A DNA stretch of 64,000 bases from Gnetum montanum (GCA_015680685.1 MNCI01037581.1:62970-126969); one strand, 5' to 3'. Shown: positions 11,641-24,731, counted from the stretch's first letter. The notes: a model not told the origin generated them from the letters alone. A program made the numbers and translations.

Positions 11641-11989
11641 AGTAATATCAATAATAGTGGTAACGACTGTAGGTATGGAAAATTCTATTGCTAATATAAT
11701 AATATCCATATAGGCAACTAGATCCTTAAGGATATTATGTTAAATTTCCAATCTCTTTATGAAGTGCTTTAGTCCATAGCTTCTCTCATTATTATCCACC
11801 AAAGTATCATAGATCCACTAGCTCACTAATGGATCCCCATTGTTATGTACATCAACCAATAGCTAGTTCATCAATCCAACTTCCTAACTTCCTACCACTA
11901 GTACCTCCATTGGTCATGCAAGGAGAACTACCAAAACAACCATATCAAAAAAATGCTACTAGGTAAATCAATGCACAAGAGGATGTGCT

Positions 11990-12600
11990 GGTAAATGAAG
12001 CTAGATATAGAAAATGCCCATTTTCAAAACAAGTCTAGAAAGGGTTCAAAGGATGGGAAGTTCACCTATAACCCCATTCACACACTCCTTAAGGAAACAT
12101 CAAGCTTCCACACTCTATGAATCTGAATTTGACTGCTATCTTGCTTATTCAAACTATACACATTGGATCAATGTAGGAGTACTTCCCAAGAAGAGAATAG
12201 ATCCAAAAAGTTCCTTAATATATCTCTAAATAGTTGTCGAAAAACCATGAAAAGCTCTACTAGATTCTCGATTCAAGGTCATTTTGATTTTGTAAGATAT
12301 GTACAAAGCCTAAAATCTTCCTCCACTGAAGAAGAGTAATATTTGACTAGAGCTTGTGGATGAGTCAATCAATTTTCCACTTGGCCAAGTGGAAGATGTT
12401 ATTAGCACCATAAGTGGTTGGTCCAACCATATTGATTTTCTTGTCATAAACATAGGAAAAAACAAGGGAGAATTTTCTATGATTATGGAAAGAGCATGAC
12501 TTAGCACTAAGGATACTAAGCTAGGGATCAGAGACTTGTTCAAGGAGATTTCCAAGGAAGATGAAGCTGGAATTATACAGAGATGTCAGGTTCCATGTAT
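11990..12600 (+). pseudogene. aspartic protease region of C1
   Basis: The active-site type word ALLDSR lies near 12255 (LLDSG in C3), followed by NLPPLKKSNI and LELVDESINFPLGQVEDVIS and then IDFLVINIG, the usual tail of plant Ty3/Gypsy retropepsins that precedes RT. The upstream open stretch 12014-12229 has KCPFSK and YFPRRE-like blocks shared with C3. The catalytic Asp is kept but frames are interrupted. This enzyme would have cut the Gag-Pol polyprotein. Confidence 0.7.
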
Positions 12601-12832
12601 AGCATATAGTGATAATAGGTGTAATTGTGAGCTAAAAATTTGGATCATAAAACATGAAATGAATACAGCATGCAATTGATCTAGAGAGGATATGTGTGTG
12701 CAATAGTATCTATATGCAATAGCCATAAAACAAGAAGGTACATAGTAGTTGATTATTAAAAAAGAGATAGAGTTTGAAATGTGCATAAAATTATTAAATA
12801 AAATTATTGGTGCCTCCACTAAAAAAATCAAC

Positions 12833-12864
12833 TGTTGATGCATAAAATTTGGATGCATCAACAT
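12833..12864. repeat. perfect 11-bp inverted repeat
   Basis: tgttgatgcat, then a short aaaatttgg spacer, then atgcatcaaca. The arms pair perfectly. It lies just before a noncoding stretch in the pol region and could mark the edge of a nested insertion. Confidence 0.6.
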
Positions 12865-14230
12865 CAGGAAAGAAAACTCATTTAAGGAGACTATTGCCTA
12901 GGGCACCTCTCACATGGGTACAAAAACCCAAGAATAGTCTTAGCTAGAGAGAGGTATGTGGTCTTTTGAAAATGGTAAACTAAACTGAAAATTTTGGAAC
13001 TTAAATTAAATGATTATTTTAAATACAATAACTAAAAGAAATAAAATTTCCCTAGTCCTATTGATGTTGTTGGTCCATTGCTATCAATGGTGTCCACTAC
13101 CAAGAAGAAGACTATGACCACTATGTGAAGAGGGAGAGAGAGAAAGAGAGTCTACCACTAGGAGGTGGTACCTATCTACTGCTACCAAGAGAGAGAGACC
13201 TCCCAATGTATCACTAGACATGTGCACTACTACTATTTCTACCTATAGTGTCCATGCACATTGGTGCGAGCATAAAGAAGATAGAAAAATGAATCACATG
13301 CACTCCATAGGTCTATGGTTGCCATCACTGTAGCTACTGTAGGAGGGAGAGGCATCCCTATGGCTGAGAAAGAGAGGGGGAATGAGGGATGTTGATGTTG
13401 CCTACTCTACACCATCACATGTGATGGGTAGTAAGGAACAGCCATGGCTATTTTGCTATGGTTGCTACTGAGAAAAGAACTACGGCTCTATAGAACTACC
13501 ACCACTCACTAATGACGCATGCTTCCTTATCACTCACTACTGATGGGTTGTGTACCGGAAGTAAGGGAGTGACTTCGCACACCTTTTATGTCAATTAAGG
13601 CATTTCTGTTGATGGGTTTGCTGATGGGTCTACGTTTTCCACCTACCACATAAGGTAGAGTGACTAGACCCTAACTTGCTATAACTTTCACCTCATAAAC
13701 CATTTTCTACTATTGTGTATCACACATGGTGCCTATTGCACATGAGAAGGGAGGGAGGGAAGAGGTTTTTGGTGCCTAACATGTGCCCTCTACTAATTTC
13801 CCTATGGCTCAACCTCTTCTAATTTCTTGCTAGCACCATCATCGTCTGCTAGCTAACATGTGTTAGCCAAAGCCACTGCACTGGTGTCACGTGCCAAAAC
13901 CATGTTCTCTGCAATTCAAAGTCTACCTGCCCAGAAAGTCCTACCCTGTCCCACCTTCCCTAGTCCCAAAAATTCCTAGCCCACCTCCCCCCCTATCACA
14001 AAAATTTCTAGAAAGTAAACATGAAACCTTTCTCAGATGCTTCATTATAAAGACTCTTTAAGAAGACTAGGAAACCCTTGGAGATAAGATTAAGTGTATT
14101 TCACCAACTTCTTTCTTTAACTTTAACATTAACATCATATCAGTTATTGTGCAAGGCACACTCCATAAGATGCACATATGATTACAAATGATTAGGCTTT
14201 GAACTAATCAACTATGTATGTTATGTCACT
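12865..14230. other. noncoding stretch between protease and RT of C1
   Basis: No coding similarity seen. It is richer in GC than its flanks, holds a purine gagagagagaaagagag tract near 13127-13193, and separates a protease from an RT that are normally adjacent. A decayed nested insertion is the simplest reading, but no target duplication was found. C3 cannot be compared because it is deleted here. Confidence 0.5.
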
Positions 14231-14269
14231 AGTGATAGTTTATTGAAGATTGATGTTGTTGATTATGGC

Positions 14270-15890
14270 CCTATGCCTAGAATGGGTGAGGTTGACATCA
14301 ACATTAACAAGTTAGATTAGTTCAAAAGAAAACGTCCATATGCACAATCATATCAAGAAGAAGACATCAAATAGGGACAATTAAAGATTTAGGACAAGTA
14401 TGAATCAGAACCTGTAGAACTAAAAGCCTTGCTAAATGTATTAGAATATGCATTTTTGAACAATAAGAAATTGGGAATTATTAATGCCAATATTGATAAA
14501 GAGAAAAAGACAAGATTATTGGAAGTGATAAATAAGTGGCCAACAACATTTGCATGGTCCTATGATGAAATAGTAGGTATAGATCCATGCATATGCCAAC
14601 ATCGAATCTCTACAAATCCAATTGTCAAACCTTGTCACTAACAACAAAGAAGACTAAATCCTAGACTCAAAGAAGTGGTCAAAAAAAAATTAAAAAAACT
14701 CTTGAAAGTAGGGTTCTTTTATCTAACAGCAAATAGTGAATGAATCAGTTCCTTAGTGATTGTTCCAAAGAAAAGTGGCAAGTGGAGGACCTGCATCAAC
14801 TTTTGGTTATTGAATTTAGTAACATTCAAGGACCACTTTCCATTACCATTTATTGAATAAGTCATTGATACTATTTTAGGACATCAATAATATAGTTTCC
14901 TCAATGGGTACAATGAGTGTAATCAAATCCACATTGCAGTAGAAGATCAAGAGAAGACAACATTCACCAACTCATGTGGAATATTTTCCTATGAGGAAAT
15001 GTCTTTTAGCTTATGTAATCCTCTTGCTATCTTTTAAGGACTTGAACTCAGTATCTTTCAAAAGATGATTGGTAATGGAGTGGAAGTATTCATGAATGAC
15101 TTTTCCACATATGGGCTACACTTCAAGAAAACCTCAAACTAACTAGAGTAGTTGTTGAAAAGATGTATTGAAACTAATCTAAAGCTTAGTTGGTAGAAAA
15201 GCCATTTAATGATCCAAGATAGTATTATTCTAGGACATAAAATATCTCAAAAAGAAATAGAGGTAGATCGTGGCAAGATAAGAATCATTCAAAATATCAC
15301 TCAGTGGCCACAAACTATTAAGGATGTTAGATCATTCCTTGGCTATATAGGATATTATAGAAGATTTATTGAGAATTTTTCAAAGATAGGAAAGCTACTA
15401 GTAGAACTTACAAAGAAATATGTACCATTCCAATGGGCCAAATAGTGTGAGAAGGAATTTGAGACATTAAAATAGAAGCTGATCAAAATATCAATCATTT
15501 GAGCTTTAGATTGATCTAAGTCCTTTTACATTATGATAGATGCTTCAAACTATGCACTAGGAGTAGTACTCACATAGCTTGATGATAAAAAAACATATTA
15601 CATACACTATGCCAATCAAAGCATCACCAGAGCATAACTTAATTACACCAGTATAAAAAAAGCTTATGACCATGGTGTATGCACTTTAAAAGTTTATATT
15701 ATGTGCTCAAGTATCCTATTTATGTGTACACAGACCATAATGCCATTATATTTTTGATGAATAAAACAACAGTTAGTCCAAGGATGATACGATGGTTGGT
15801 GATATTAAAAGAGTTTGACATTACTATGGTAGATAAAAAGAGAATTGAAAATGTTGGAGCTAATAATTTTAAGAACTAAGATGGGAACCA
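14270..15890 (+). pseudogene. reverse transcriptase and RNase H of C1
   Basis: Plant Ty3/Gypsy RT: open piece 14429-14641 upstream (TTFAWSYDEIVGIDP, CQHRI), then PKKSGKWRTCINF, FPLPFIE, and the catalytic box read as FMNDF where family members have (Y/F)MDDF, so one catalytic Asp is Asn. Next come LLKRCIETNLKLSW, ILGHKIS and VRSFLGYIGYYRRFIENFSKI (open 15209-15445). RNase H follows with DASNYALGVVL near 15540 and the decayed remainder to 15890. The YxDD context and RCIETNL pattern point to the Athila/Tat branch. Many stops make it inactive. Confidence 0.85.
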
Positions 15891-16139
15891 CAAGAATAGG
15901 ATGATTCATTATCAAAATAATTTCTTCATGAAAATTGTTTACAAGAATAACAATGGCTATCAACTCAAGAGAAAAATCATGGATTATTGATTACCTAACT
16001 TACTTCACTACATAAGAGCTTCCTATTGAGCAGAATAAGAAACCAAAGGAACAGTTCCTCCATTGAGTTAAACGACATATGGAAATTAATAAGAATCATT
16101 ACAAGATATGTGTAGATGAACTAATAAGATGATGCATTC

Positions 16140-17020
16140 TAGAAGAAATCCAACAAAGAACTCTACAAGATGAGCATGAGGGATCATGTGCTGATCACTA
16201 TGCAAGATGTAGAGCAACACTGAAGTTGATGATGGTAGGCTACTTTTGGCCTACCATATTTAGAGATGCATATCAATTTAGTTGTTCGTTTGAAGATGTC
16301 AATGTGACAAAGGAATAATAGCTATAAGTAAAGGTCCACAATAGTGGATACAACCATTGGAACCATTTTATATCTACAAAATTGATTTCATGGCTTCCAT
16401 CACACTAATGTCCAATGGAAAATATTGCATCATAGTGATAGTTGATTATTGTACCAAATGGGTAGAAGTAGTTGTAGTCAAAGATTGCATAACCAAAATA
16501 GCTATCAAGTGCTTTCAAAAACACGTTATGAATAGATTTGGAGTACCACATATGCTCATATCTAACTATGGAACTCATTTTGCAGAAGCTACATTCAAAA
16601 AGCTAATGCACCAACTTGGGATGAATCATAAGTTAACTACACCATACCACCCCCAAGAAAATGGTCAAGAAAAAGTGACTATATGGGAAATCTCAAGAAT
16701 ATTAATTAGAACTGCTAGTCAATTTTGAAAGGATTGGAGTACTAAGCTAAATGATGCTCTATCGGCATATAGATCCACATGGAAATTTCCAATAGGATAC
16801 TTTTCCTATGAACTAGTCTATGGAAAACTTCCTACACTAACAATACAAGGAGAGCTCCTTACTTTGGCCACTGCTAGTGTACTTGACCTAGACTTAAAAT
16901 TAGCTCAAAAAAAAAAACATCTCATGAATCTTAACCTTTTAGATGAAAATAGACTTGTAGCTTTGATGAGTAATGAGGTTCATAAGAAATACTCCAAATG
17001 TAGGCATGATGCTTAAATAA
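16140..17020 (+). pseudogene. integrase of C1
   Basis: A degenerate zinc-binding stretch (DHYARCRATLKLMMVGYFWP, about 16195-16255) precedes the catalytic core open at 16357-16728: YKIDFMASI holds the first Asp, ISNYGTHF has Asn where the second catalytic Asp should be (C3 keeps DYGTHF), and NGQEKV holds the Glu. Downstream are DALSAYRSTWKFPIGY and ELVYGKLPT, then ENRLVALMSNEVHKKY. A TGA after SQF is shared with C3. Integrase would have inserted the cDNA into the genome; this copy cannot. Confidence 0.85.
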
Positions 17021-17202
17021 TGCAAGCATCAATCTAACCAAGAAATAAATTCCTCTATTATGATCCCAGTCATGTGCCATGGAAGGCTAAGTTCAAACCT
17101 TATGGAAAGGACCCTTTATCATCCATGCAACCTACCAATCAAGTGTTACATAGATTTATCACCCAACAAGGCCATAAAAGCTTATCTTGATTAATATTCA
17201 AC

Positions 17203-17218
17203 AAGTCAAACCATTCCA
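17203..17218. repeat. left target-site duplication of the LINE
   Basis: aagtcaaaccattcca. The uninterrupted copy C3 reads aagtcaaaccattcta around 50245, and the same 16 bases return at 23170-23185 with two C-to-T changes. This fixes the left LINE boundary. Confidence 0.85.
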
Positions 17219-17499
17219 GATTGAATTCAAATAACAATGAATCCTGCGAGAAGACGGTTACACCTCAGTCATGCTCACCTCAGCTACAAGTAAGCTAACT
17301 GGAGCGGCGACACCTACGAGCATGGCGGCCCCAACGAACACGTAGACACCTGTAAGCAAGAAGGTTCTAGGAGTAGAGGTGGAATAGGCAGACACAGAAA
17401 ACCAGAAGACCAAGAAGACCTAGCTGAATGTGACAGAAGATGTGTAGGGGGACAACTGGGAGAACTAATAGGAGGCCCTCAAAGGTACCAAATAATTTG

Positions 17500-18560
17500 G
17501 TGAGTGCTCATGGGAGGGGACGGTGCTATGAATCAAAGTCAGATGTCTGGCCATGGGTACATTGGAATGATTGGAACGCAGCCTGATAGGCAAGTTCATG
17601 TCAGAGGGGGTCCGACCACAAATGGATCTAATTCAACAATGGATCCAGTCTGTATGGGGGCTAGATACAGTGATGGTCAAATGCTTGGCAGGTAACCGTC
17701 TCCTATTCTGTTTTGCCTCAGCAGAGGATTGGGAGTGTGTCTTGGTGGGAGGGCCTTGGTTTTATGGGGCCTAGGGATTAGCACTGGCACCCTTATGCCT
17801 GGGGGTGCATCGGGATCAAACTCTATTCGAATAGGCACTGGTTTGGGTGCAACTACATGGCCTTCCCCTAGAATACTAGTCAACAGTGTTCCTACAGTCG
17901 CTCACTGCGTTGTTTGGAGGGTTTGTCAAATTTGACCAGTTCACCACGACAATGGACCACCTAGGGTTTGCGCAGTTTTTGTGTGACGGTCCCTACAATC
18001 CATGGATCACGTGGAGGAACTAGTGCTGGACACTGACCTAGGTGAGGAGTGGGTCCATGTCTAGTTCAAAAATCTACCAGCGGAAACCCATACCCCAATG
18101 ATGGACCCCCGAACAGGTGGTGACCCTACGCATCAGGGCCGTACCACCCCAGCAATGGATGAAGTTTGGTAGCTCGTCGGGAGGAAAGGTCGAGTGGCCA
18201 ACAAAAGCTCACGAGCACCTGTATGTGGGACAAAGTGGGATGGGGGGGTCCTCTCCGTAGGGAGAGACCTCCGCCTACAGGTGTGGGTAAGGGTAGGGTT
18301 GGGGTAGACGCTCGGGCCTTTCATGGTCCCGGTGGGTCGAGGGAAGGACAATTTGGGGACACGTGAGGGGAAGGGCCGTTGGGGGGTCGCCAGGAAGACA
18401 CGACAAACAAGAAGGGTAAGGCCCCCTATAGCACCTTAACTGAGGAAGGTGCATAGGCTTACACTAGCACCCAGAGTGTTGGTGCCCAAACCAAGGAGGG
18501 GGCAACGTAGGACAGGTCCAGCTCATCCCAAATTCCCATTATGGGGGGGTGGGTCCGTCA
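17500..18560 (+). pseudogene. LINE ORF1 (DUF4283-type RNA-binding protein)
   Basis: The piece 17571-17774 reads LIGKFMSEGVRPQMDLIQQW, then VKCLAGNRLLFCFASAEDWE and VLVGGPWFYG, the pattern of plant L1 ORF1 N-terminal DUF4283 domains. In another frame around 17835-17990 comes VWVQLHGLPLEY and then LFGGFVKFD, the next block of the same domain, so there is at least one frameshift. The remaining 500 bases are Gly/Pro-rich and broken. No clear CCHC knuckle is seen. ORF1 binds LINE RNA as a chaperone. Confidence 0.75.
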
Positions 18561-18829
18561 TCGGGGGGCTAACCCCACCACCGTTAATAGACTAGATAAA
18601 CTCCAATCGGGGCATGAAAAGGCCCACAATCCCCTCCAGTAGGTGAGGGCTATTGCACGAGAAGGGGATGACGGTATCCTAGCCCATGTGCAAGATTGGA
18701 TGCCTCGACAACACCATCACTTGGCACAAGGCCATGCAACTATTTGTCGATTTGGTAGTGCAGCCCATACTTTGGGAGGTCTACAATAGACACGTGTCAA
18801 TGTCCCCATGAAGGTACTCTAATGGAACT

Positions 18830-21800
18830 GCAGGGGACAAGGTACCCCATATAAATGACATACCCTAAAATGTATGGTTCGCACTGAGGGCTGCGACGTA
18901 GTGTGTCTCCAAGAGACTAAATTACAACAGATAGAGGCTTAGGTTTTACAGTGGCTGGGCTAGTGTAGTCACTTGGTGCCTAGCAGGGGACACGTGGGAG
19001 GCCTCGCGGTCCTCACCAAGGTGGACTCATATATACTAGATACGTCTGACTAGTGCATCACGATGCACTTTCCGGGTCCAGATGTCTGGGTCACCAATGT
19101 CTATGGTGCCCATGGGTGAAAGGAAAGCCTCCGAGAATTGTCCTGGGTTGCGGGGCTAGTCCCCCAAGACTCCTGCTGGCTCCTAATTGAAGACTTTAAT
19201 CAACGGCTCTACAACTAGGAGAAGACCGAGGGCAGTGCGATGGAGCCTCAAGGGGCTTCCAAGTGCCTTGTGCTACTACAGTGCATAGGCCACACTAACA
19301 TGGAAATTTCTTGGTGCAAGTACACCTAGAGAAATTGTAGGCAGAGCCCTGCCCGTGTCCAATCCCAAATTGACCAGGTGTGGGTCAACAAGTCACTTTT
19401 GGCTGAATGGGACATTCATGCATATGGATACGATCGGCTGGCATTGGACCACTGACCCATCCTATGCCAATTGGAGACAGATGTGTCTCGAGCCTCGCAC
19501 CCATTTCGGTTCGAGCGTACCTGGCTAAACAAGTCGTGGTTAGGTGAGTTGGTTCATTCCATCTGGCAGGGGTACAATGACACGATGGAACCGCATGACT
19601 TCCTTAAGCACGAGCGAAGGGCCCTCAAACGACAAATTAAAATCCTTGCTACCATGGATAAATATATCTTTACGAGTTACCGAGTCTAGATACAAGCCAA
19701 ACTACAGGAAATCCAGACCCAGCAAGAGCACGAGGCCAATCACACGCACGAGGAGCTTGCCCTCTTTGTCGAGCTGCAAATCCTGCAACGTGAAGAGGAA
19801 GAGTAATGGTGCCAATGGGCCCATGTGCAGTGGCTATGGGCCAGTGACTGACACATGAAATTCTTTTTTGTTGTGGCAAAGGCACATCGTGCGACTCGCC
19901 AGCAAGCACAATGAATGATGCATGGCCTCACGCAAGGGGAACAACCCCACTCACAATCCAATGCAAATAAATTATTGTAGTATTGGCAACAAGTTTGGCA
20001 ATGGTAACCCATAGATCCCATCTCCATCCCGATATAGAAGGTTCTCACTGTTGAAGACAACCCACGCCTCCTACAACCTTTCTCACGACATGAGCTCCAA
20101 ACTGCGCTATGAGACATGCCGACTGATAAAGCCCTAGGGCCAGATGGGTGGCCCATCGAATTCTTCTGTGAATTTGAGGATGTGTTGGGGGAAAACCTGC
20201 TAGACATCTTCAATTACATGCTGGCATGGCAACAAGTGTGCAAGAAAATCAACTGCTCCCGCATGGTCCTGCTACCGAAGATGGAGAACCCCACATCTCC
20301 TAGGCATTTCTGGCCCATTGGAGTCTACAACTTGCTCTTAAGGCTATTTTCGAGGATGGTGGTTACCAGGATGCAGCCCCTCATTCCATGGCTAGTGGGA
20401 CAAAACCATGCCACATTTGTGAAAGGCCAGCATCCACAGGATTAGATCCTGCTCTTGTAGGAAATTCTACACTCCCTTAAGGCCGCCAGATTACCAGGAC
20501 TCTGCATAAAGTTAGACATTACTAAAGCCTATGACTCCATGAGCTAGGCTGCCCTTAGGACGATTTTACAAGAAAAAGGATTTGATAAAACGTTTGTTGA
20601 TCTATGCCTGCAAATCCAACGGGATGGGAGGTACTCGCTGGACATAGATGGACATCTATGGGGTATCCATGGCATTGGCCATGGGCTCCGCCAAGGAGAC
20701 CCTCTCTCCCCGTCCCTGTTCCTGATGGTGATGGACCTCCTACAAATATATTATGTTGAAGAAGGGGTCCAGGGGCTGAACATGCACAACATTTCATGTT
20801 TAACCACCCATTACGTGGACAACATGATGATTTTTACCCATGCAGCCGTGCTACAGGCCAGGGCACTAATGACAGCATTGAATAGGCTGTAGTGTGAAGT
20901 AGGGCTAGTCCCCAACCTTGGGAAATCTATGCACTATCTCACACATACTCATCCTTCCATGCGCAGCAAGGTAATCCAGATTCTGGGATTCTACCCAGGG
21001 GGGTGGAGGATAGGTACCTGGGCATACCCATGCACAACTGGCACCGACAACAAACCTAACAGGCCCTCATAATGAAAATTCAAAAATACATGACACACTG
21101 GATGAACAAGTTCCTGTCCCAAAAAGGGAAAATCATGTTGGCATCAATGGTGTTGGGGGCCATGGTGAGGTTTGCGGCCTCGATGGCCACCTCGCCCTCC
21201 AGAGTTATCAAGAAAATAGACGTGATCCTCAAGGATTTCGTGTGGTCAGGAGGTAAGGGAGGGAAGAAGATGCACCTCGTGGCTTGGGACAAGACCATGC
21301 ACCCCTACCCCACAGGGGGGGAGGTGGGCATTTTTCTGTTTGTGGTGGAGACGGCCTTGGGAAGGCAAAGGCTTCTGCGTTGGCTCTCCTTGATGTCCGA
21401 TGACCCCTCCCTGTGGGTGCAAATCTTACGACAAAAATATCATCCCTAGGAGGCTGCCAACTCCAATTTTTAGGTGTGGCGACAACTCTACGCCCATGTC
21501 AGATCGCTAGACCATGAGAACGAGGTCACCCTACCCCCTCGGGAACTACTTCAATGACAATTCCTGATCGAACCCTAGTGGATGTGGCTGTGGAAGGGCA
21601 TACTTCCGAAAAGGATCAAAACTTTTGAGTGGCTGATTCTCCACCAGGAAATACTCGTTTGTGCACAGCTATAGGCACGTGGCCTGCCCATCAGTACCAA
21701 TTGCCCATTGTGCAATCAATACATAGAGACACTGCAACATTTCTTGCATGAGTGCCACATGGCTAGGTAGTTCTGGTGTACGGCCAGCCTCCCCCTGCCC

Positions 21801-21900
21801 AAGTTCTCTGGCAATTTGTTGACACTGGCAGCATTGTGGATCCTATGGCAGGCCAGGAACGATCAGGTCTTTAAAGGGATGGCCCTTTCGCCATCAACCA
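18830..21900 (+). pseudogene. LINE ORF2: endonuclease, reverse transcriptase, zf-RVT
   Basis: Endonuclease of the APE type begins near 18870 (EGCDVVCLQETKLQQIEA), continues with DFNxRL near 19190, QIDQVWVNKSLLAEW near 19370 and LDHxPI near 19450. The RT domain includes KALGPDGWPIEFF (20116-20445 open) and FVKGQHPQD, then GLRQGDPLSPSLF near 20685, and the catalytic box read YVDN instead of (Y/F)ADD near 20813. The piece 21072-21449 is the post-RT connection domain. A zf-RVT finger CPLCNQYIETLQHFLHECH is at about 21700-21760. It would nick target DNA and prime reverse transcription; the box is mutated and the frame is broken. Confidence 0.85.
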
Positions 21901-21929
21901 TGCTTACCTGTAGGTTCCATAGAATCTAG

Positions 21930-22880
21930 CGTGAAATTACTACAACAATGGGTATGCACGCTCACCTCAAGCCTCCCGTCACCACTCTCCAAAATCGACC
22001 GGATCTCTGGCGTTGGGTTTCACAAATGGGATGGACCTGCATGCTGCCATGCATCACGGCCGACCTAGAGATGGATACCGAACCATTCTACGTGAACTGG
22101 GGGATGAGGTTACCATGTTCTGGGGGTGCCAAATCCTAGTCACTATCGACACAGTGGCTACCGCGATTGGGGCACCGGCCAGGGGTGACCATATTCCCCC
22201 AGTCGCAGGATCGCACTCTGCAGTGGCCGAATTCTTCCAGGGCCCCATCCCCAGGACAACAAGCAGACACATATGGGGGACAGCCCTCCCGCCTGACTGT
22301 CAGGCCACAGCGGAGTTGGTGGAGCAATGCTTCATTTAGTCAGGCTCACACTACAAACTAAATGGGGTGCACTTCAGGTTCCTCTAGTGCATGTGTACCA
22401 AGAATCTTGTCAACATTCCACTATTCCTTTGGGAGTCTCTGCAGTGGAGGCATTCGGGTAGACACCCTGGGGTGATCCAAGCTCTGTGGCTGGCTAGAAC
22501 CCCAGTCCCGTCACTTCAGCTAACACCCTGTCCAGTGTAGAGGCAGCAACGTAAAAGGAGGAGGAGTAGGTACTGAGAGGAGGGTACTGTGGTCGAGAAC
22601 AGGGCCTCGATTGTGCCCCCAAGGGTCCTTCAGGATGCTCATAGTGGGCAGGATGGGCAGGGGCAAGTCTTGGAGGGTGAGGAGCCAGAGACAAAGGATA
22701 GCCCCATAGACAAAACCGGAGGGCAACATCCTAAAAACCTACCACTCCCCCCACAGTCGCAAATCAAGATGCTGCTTTGGATTGAAGAAGTTATCAAAGA
22801 CCACATGAAGGGAATTACCTAGATAATAGAGGAAAATAGACGATGCCTAGCGGCAGGCCCAGGGCAACCGGTTCCTAGAT
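21930..22880 (+). pseudogene. LINE 3' coding tail of unknown identity
   Basis: After the zf-RVT finger, where plant L1 ORF2 usually ends or is followed by RNase H, open pieces remain at 22013-22339 (ELGDEVTMFWGCQILVTID, IGAPARGDHIPPVAG) and 22589-22822 (Pro/Gln-rich). I see no RNase H catalytic pattern. It could be an added domain of this LINE lineage, a captured gene piece or chance openness in GC-rich DNA. Overlapping open frames on the minus strand are taken as shadows. Confidence 0.35.
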
Positions 22881-23169
22881 AGTAAATAGTCAAAGAGAAT
22901 CGAAACTCCAGCCACAATTCCCCCAAAACTTAGTGCCAGGGGGGTGGGAAACACCCGAGTGAGGCCCAGTTTGGGTTTGCGCTCTAGTTAACGGTCAGGG
23001 ACGGGACCGACCACCCACCGGCAGGGATGCCCGTGGTGGGGGAGGTTCACGAGGGATTCAGGGCTAGTGTTCCTGGTTGGTGTGGGGCCAGCTGCTCTGG
23101 CCTATGCTGTATGGATGTATAGCAATTTTTTGGGATTACAAATTCACTCAATTCTTTCCACAAGAAAAA

Positions 23170-23185
23170 AAGTTAAATCATTCCA
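23170..23185. repeat. right target-site duplication of the LINE
   Basis: aagttaaatcattcca, identical to 17203-17218 except for two C-to-T transitions, directly after the A-rich LINE end. C1 sequence resumes with tgaacatccctactcctcta, as in C3 at about 50262. Confidence 0.85.
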
Positions 23186-24731
23186 TGAACATCCCTACTC
23201 CTCTATGGATTCTACCTTATCTGTCAAACCATTGTTAGCCCATTTCATCTTTTGATTAACTATTTTCAATAATAGTCATAGTGGTATCTAGTTGGATACT
23301 AAAGCATTGAACCTTTTTCTTTTCTTACTACTTTTCACATTCTTTGATATCTTTTCTATTCTTTTATAGTGTTCTCATTTCTTAGTCAATTTCTATTCTT
23401 TGATACCTTTTAAATTCTTTCTACATTTTTCAATTCTTATCATTTTTACTATTCTTATCATTTTTCTATAACCTTTTATCATCCTTTCGTACATATTTTT
23501 GTTGATTTTTCAAATAAAGTACAAGGAATAAAATAATATGTAGTCCTAATAATGTGAATATTACCCTATAATATGAAATCATTTGAAGACTGATTCTATA
23601 TACAGTGAAACCCCACCATCCATCCACTCATTTCCAATAATAAGAGGGTATTACCCTGGCCATAATGATATTCTTTTCAAAATAAAACTAAAATAAACCT
23701 GTGATCATTATGATTGGATAGAAAAGTGAAGAAATAAGTGAAAGGGTGTGACATCAAGGGCATTTGTGGATTCTTTAAGGTTACTACTATAAGTTATATG
23801 CAATAAGTGTGACCTTATCATGTTACTAGAAAGACATTTTATCCATGCGTAAAGGTAGTCCTTTGGTAAGGCTGACACAGTAAAAACATAATACATAGAT
23901 AGCATAAAACTTTTTGGGGGTTCCATTGGAAAGACATGTTACCCATGTCTAAAGGTAGGTGGCTTAAAAATATAATCATAATAATAAAGTGTGCTATTAA
24001 TAAACTATTTCCTTGAACTTCATTGTCAAGTGTTAATAAGCCTTGCAATAGTGGTAGTCTTGTTGTTATTAGTTTTGGGATGATGTAATGCGATGTCACT
24101 AGTAACTGGTATGGACCTAATTTGAATCTTAGATGGAAAGGCTAATAATTATCTTAACCATACATATCACAAAAGAATCCATTATGCCTATGGTAAGACA
24201 TCTCACGTCCCAATTTTTGCAATCCTGTTTATTCCCATTCCACCTTACTGTTATATATAATCATAATTCTATGGTTTCATATAATATAGTGTTATTTTCT
24301 ATTCTAGCGATACTAACATGTGTATTTTGCAAGATAGATATCTTCTACATTCAACTCCTTGAGTGCCTATAGATACTTATCAGTGTGGTTATATACGGAG
24401 ACTAAGGGTCAAAGCCTAGTTTGGGGAGGACCAACTTATATAATTCTTGTGCTTCATTCTTGATGACCAATTCCACATCATTTTGTGCCTCAGAGATACT
24501 TCAATCATGAATTTTTACTTTCCTATATTCTCACAACTCAACATAATTTTGTCAACCCTACTACCATCTCTTAAACATATCATTAACTTTCTTTGTTGAA
24601 GATTCCTTCTTCATGAACTTTTATCATCAAAACCTCATATTTTAAGCATCATCTATGATCAAGATCACTTTAGACCATCTCTACATCTTCCAAACTATCC
24701 AATTGACTCAATTGTTTCATCAAAAATGTCT

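Larger units (their letters stand above)
17219..23169 (+). mobile_element. L1-type LINE inserted in C1
   Basis: About 5.95 kb of distinctly more GC-rich sequence splitting the 3' end of the C1 integrase region from its downstream noncoding segment, which are contiguous in C3. It has an ORF1 with a DUF4283-like domain, an ORF2 with endonuclease, reverse transcriptase and zf-RVT finger, and an A-rich 3' end (caagaaaaaa). The flanks are 16-bp duplications. The element looks full-length in layout but has many stops and frameshifts. Confidence 0.9.

Noticed and set aside
12310-12864. Minus-strand frames
   Set aside because: The plus strand carries protease similarity here; the minus frames have no pattern.
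19670-20213. Minus-strand frames of 79 and 157 codons in the LINE
   Set aside because: They lie opposite LINE ORF2 endonuclease/RT sequence in GC-rich DNA and resemble nothing.
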